Shown here: piece after piece, positions 5,311 to 5,809 of the stretch
Layout: each line of letters begins with the position of its first letter
Numbering within the stretch: position 1 is the first letter of the stretch
Origin: an uncultured Robiginitomaculum sp.
GTDB lineage: Bacteria > Pseudomonadota > Alphaproteobacteria > Caulobacterales > Maricaulaceae
Reading direction: 5' to 3'
DNA: 5,809 nt
Assembly: GCA_938003555.1 (NCBI GenBank)
Contig: CALKXN010000351.1
Location: 1-5,809 of the forward strand
The notes under the pieces: generated by a model
The model's database searches: none
What the model saw: only the letters and a program-made list of their open reading frames with translations
Told to the model about the DNA's origin: nothing
Program-made: the position numbers and the translations under genes

Positions 5311-5337
5311 GCCCAGCGTGCATGCTAGGCGCGCGTA

Positions 5338-5809
5338 ATGGCATTACCACGTAAATCAAAACCTCCAAAACGCGCTTGGCAGCGTATGCTGTCTGGCCGC
5401 CGTCTGGATCTGCTTGATCCCTCGCCTTTTGATATAGAGATCGAAGATATTGCGCGCGGCCTTGCCCGCGTTGCGCGGTGGAACGGACAGACCTCGGGTG
5501 ATCATGCCTTCTCCGTCGCCGAGCATAGCGTTGTGGTGCATGACCTGTTTGCCACCCTTTATCCTAATGCGACCCAAGCTGAACGCCTGATGGCGCTGCT
5601 CCATGACGCCGCAGAATATGTTGTCGGAGATATGATCAGCCCGTTTAAACATGCGCTGGGTTTGGATTATAAAAGTTTTGAAGCGCGGTTAGAGGAGGCC
5701 ATACATCTGCGCTATGGCTTACCGCCCCAAATGCCGCCTGCGTTGAAAAAACAGATCAAAAAATGCGACGTCTATTGCGCATGGTTTGAAGCCACGCAAA
5801 TCGCAGGCT
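5338..5809 (+). CDS. HD-domain phosphohydrolase, YfbR-like (3' end missing)
   Basis: The frame stays open from ATG 5338 to the window edge (157 codons), so the C-terminus is missing. It begins WQRMLSGRRLDLLDPSP (14-30), then IEDIARGLARVARWNG (35-50), and shows HD-superfamily metal ligands: His63 (VAEHS), the His89-Asp90 pair (LLHDAAEYVVGDMISPFK) and a likely final Asp144 (KKCDVY). This matches the YfbR-like group of 5'-deoxynucleotidases, which hydrolyse nucleoside monophosphates using a divalent metal. The alphaproteobacterial versions with this N-terminal 'SGRRLDLL' block are mostly uncharacterised, so the substrate is inferred. It starts 27 bases after the SnoaL-like stop, in the same direction and with no terminator between, so co-transcription is likely. 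The ribosome site is weak (TAGG, 9 bases upstream). An in-frame TAG at 5326-5328 limits upstream starts. Confidence 0.85.
   Translation, partial: MALPRKSKPPKRAWQRMLSGRRLDLLDPSPFDIEIEDIARGLARVARWNGQTSGDHAFSVAEHSVVVHDLFATLYPNATQAERLMALLHDAAEYVVGDMISPFKHALGLDYKSFEARLEEAIHLRYGLPPQMPPALKKQIKKCDVYCAWFEATQIAG

Noticed and set aside
5301..5330. CTAGGC copies between the SnoaL-like and HD genes
   Set aside because: They are two short 6-base matches in a short spacer with no symmetry or known motif, and chance explains them.

Overview
The window reads as chromosomal DNA of an alphaproteobacterium, probably a stalked or budding relative of the Caulobacterales/Hyphomonadales. This rests on mixed evidence. 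The genes are typical proteobacterial housekeeping types (RluA, YgfZ, Tag, a FabH2-like synthase and an HD hydrolase), GC content is moderate in genes and low between them, and a full-length match to the CtrA cell-cycle regulator consensus lies between the first two genes. No insertion sequence, integrase, tRNA, CRISPR array or phage gene is visible. Genus and species cannot be read from this stretch.

Layout. At the left edge the start of a ParB-like gene reads leftward (1-171). A 225-base AT-rich divergent region (172-396) holds a promoter for it, the CtrA-type box and an 11-base-period direct repeat. rluA (397-1128) reads rightward and ends at a strong hairpin terminator (1163-1196) that also works as a terminator on the other strand. 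The 327-base gap 1197-1523 has no conventional gene. It does hold signs of a short leftward transcript: an almost full-length Shine-Dalgarno sequence before a 13-codon frame, several hairpins and the shared terminator. It also holds three TTTCGAAA palindromes and a promoter placed so close to ygfZ that the mRNA may be leaderless.

Next come two tightly packed pairs on the plus strand. ygfZ (1524-2312) and tag (2299-2907) overlap by 14 bases. After 60 bases, a FabH2-like ketoacyl-ACP synthase (2968-4113) overlaps a secreted MORN-repeat protein (4110-4814) by 4 bases. All four could be one transcript, since no terminator separates them. A separate sigma-70-like promoter, enclosed by a perfect 9-base inverted repeat (4855-4890), then drives a SnoaL/NTF2-fold gene (4921-5310). 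An HD-domain phosphohydrolase (5338 to the right edge) follows 27 bases later and is cut by the window end.

Functionally the genes cover RNA modification (RluA), iron-sulfur/folate-linked enzyme maintenance (YgfZ), alkylation repair (Tag), fatty-acid chain initiation (FabH2-like), an envelope MORN protein, a small NTF2-fold protein and nucleotide hydrolysis (HD). They do not form one obvious pathway. The least ordinary parts are the regulatory ones: the CtrA box beside the ParB-like gene, the possible structured RNA at 1150-1337, and the operator-like repeat at 4855-4890. I see no convincing new multi-gene system.
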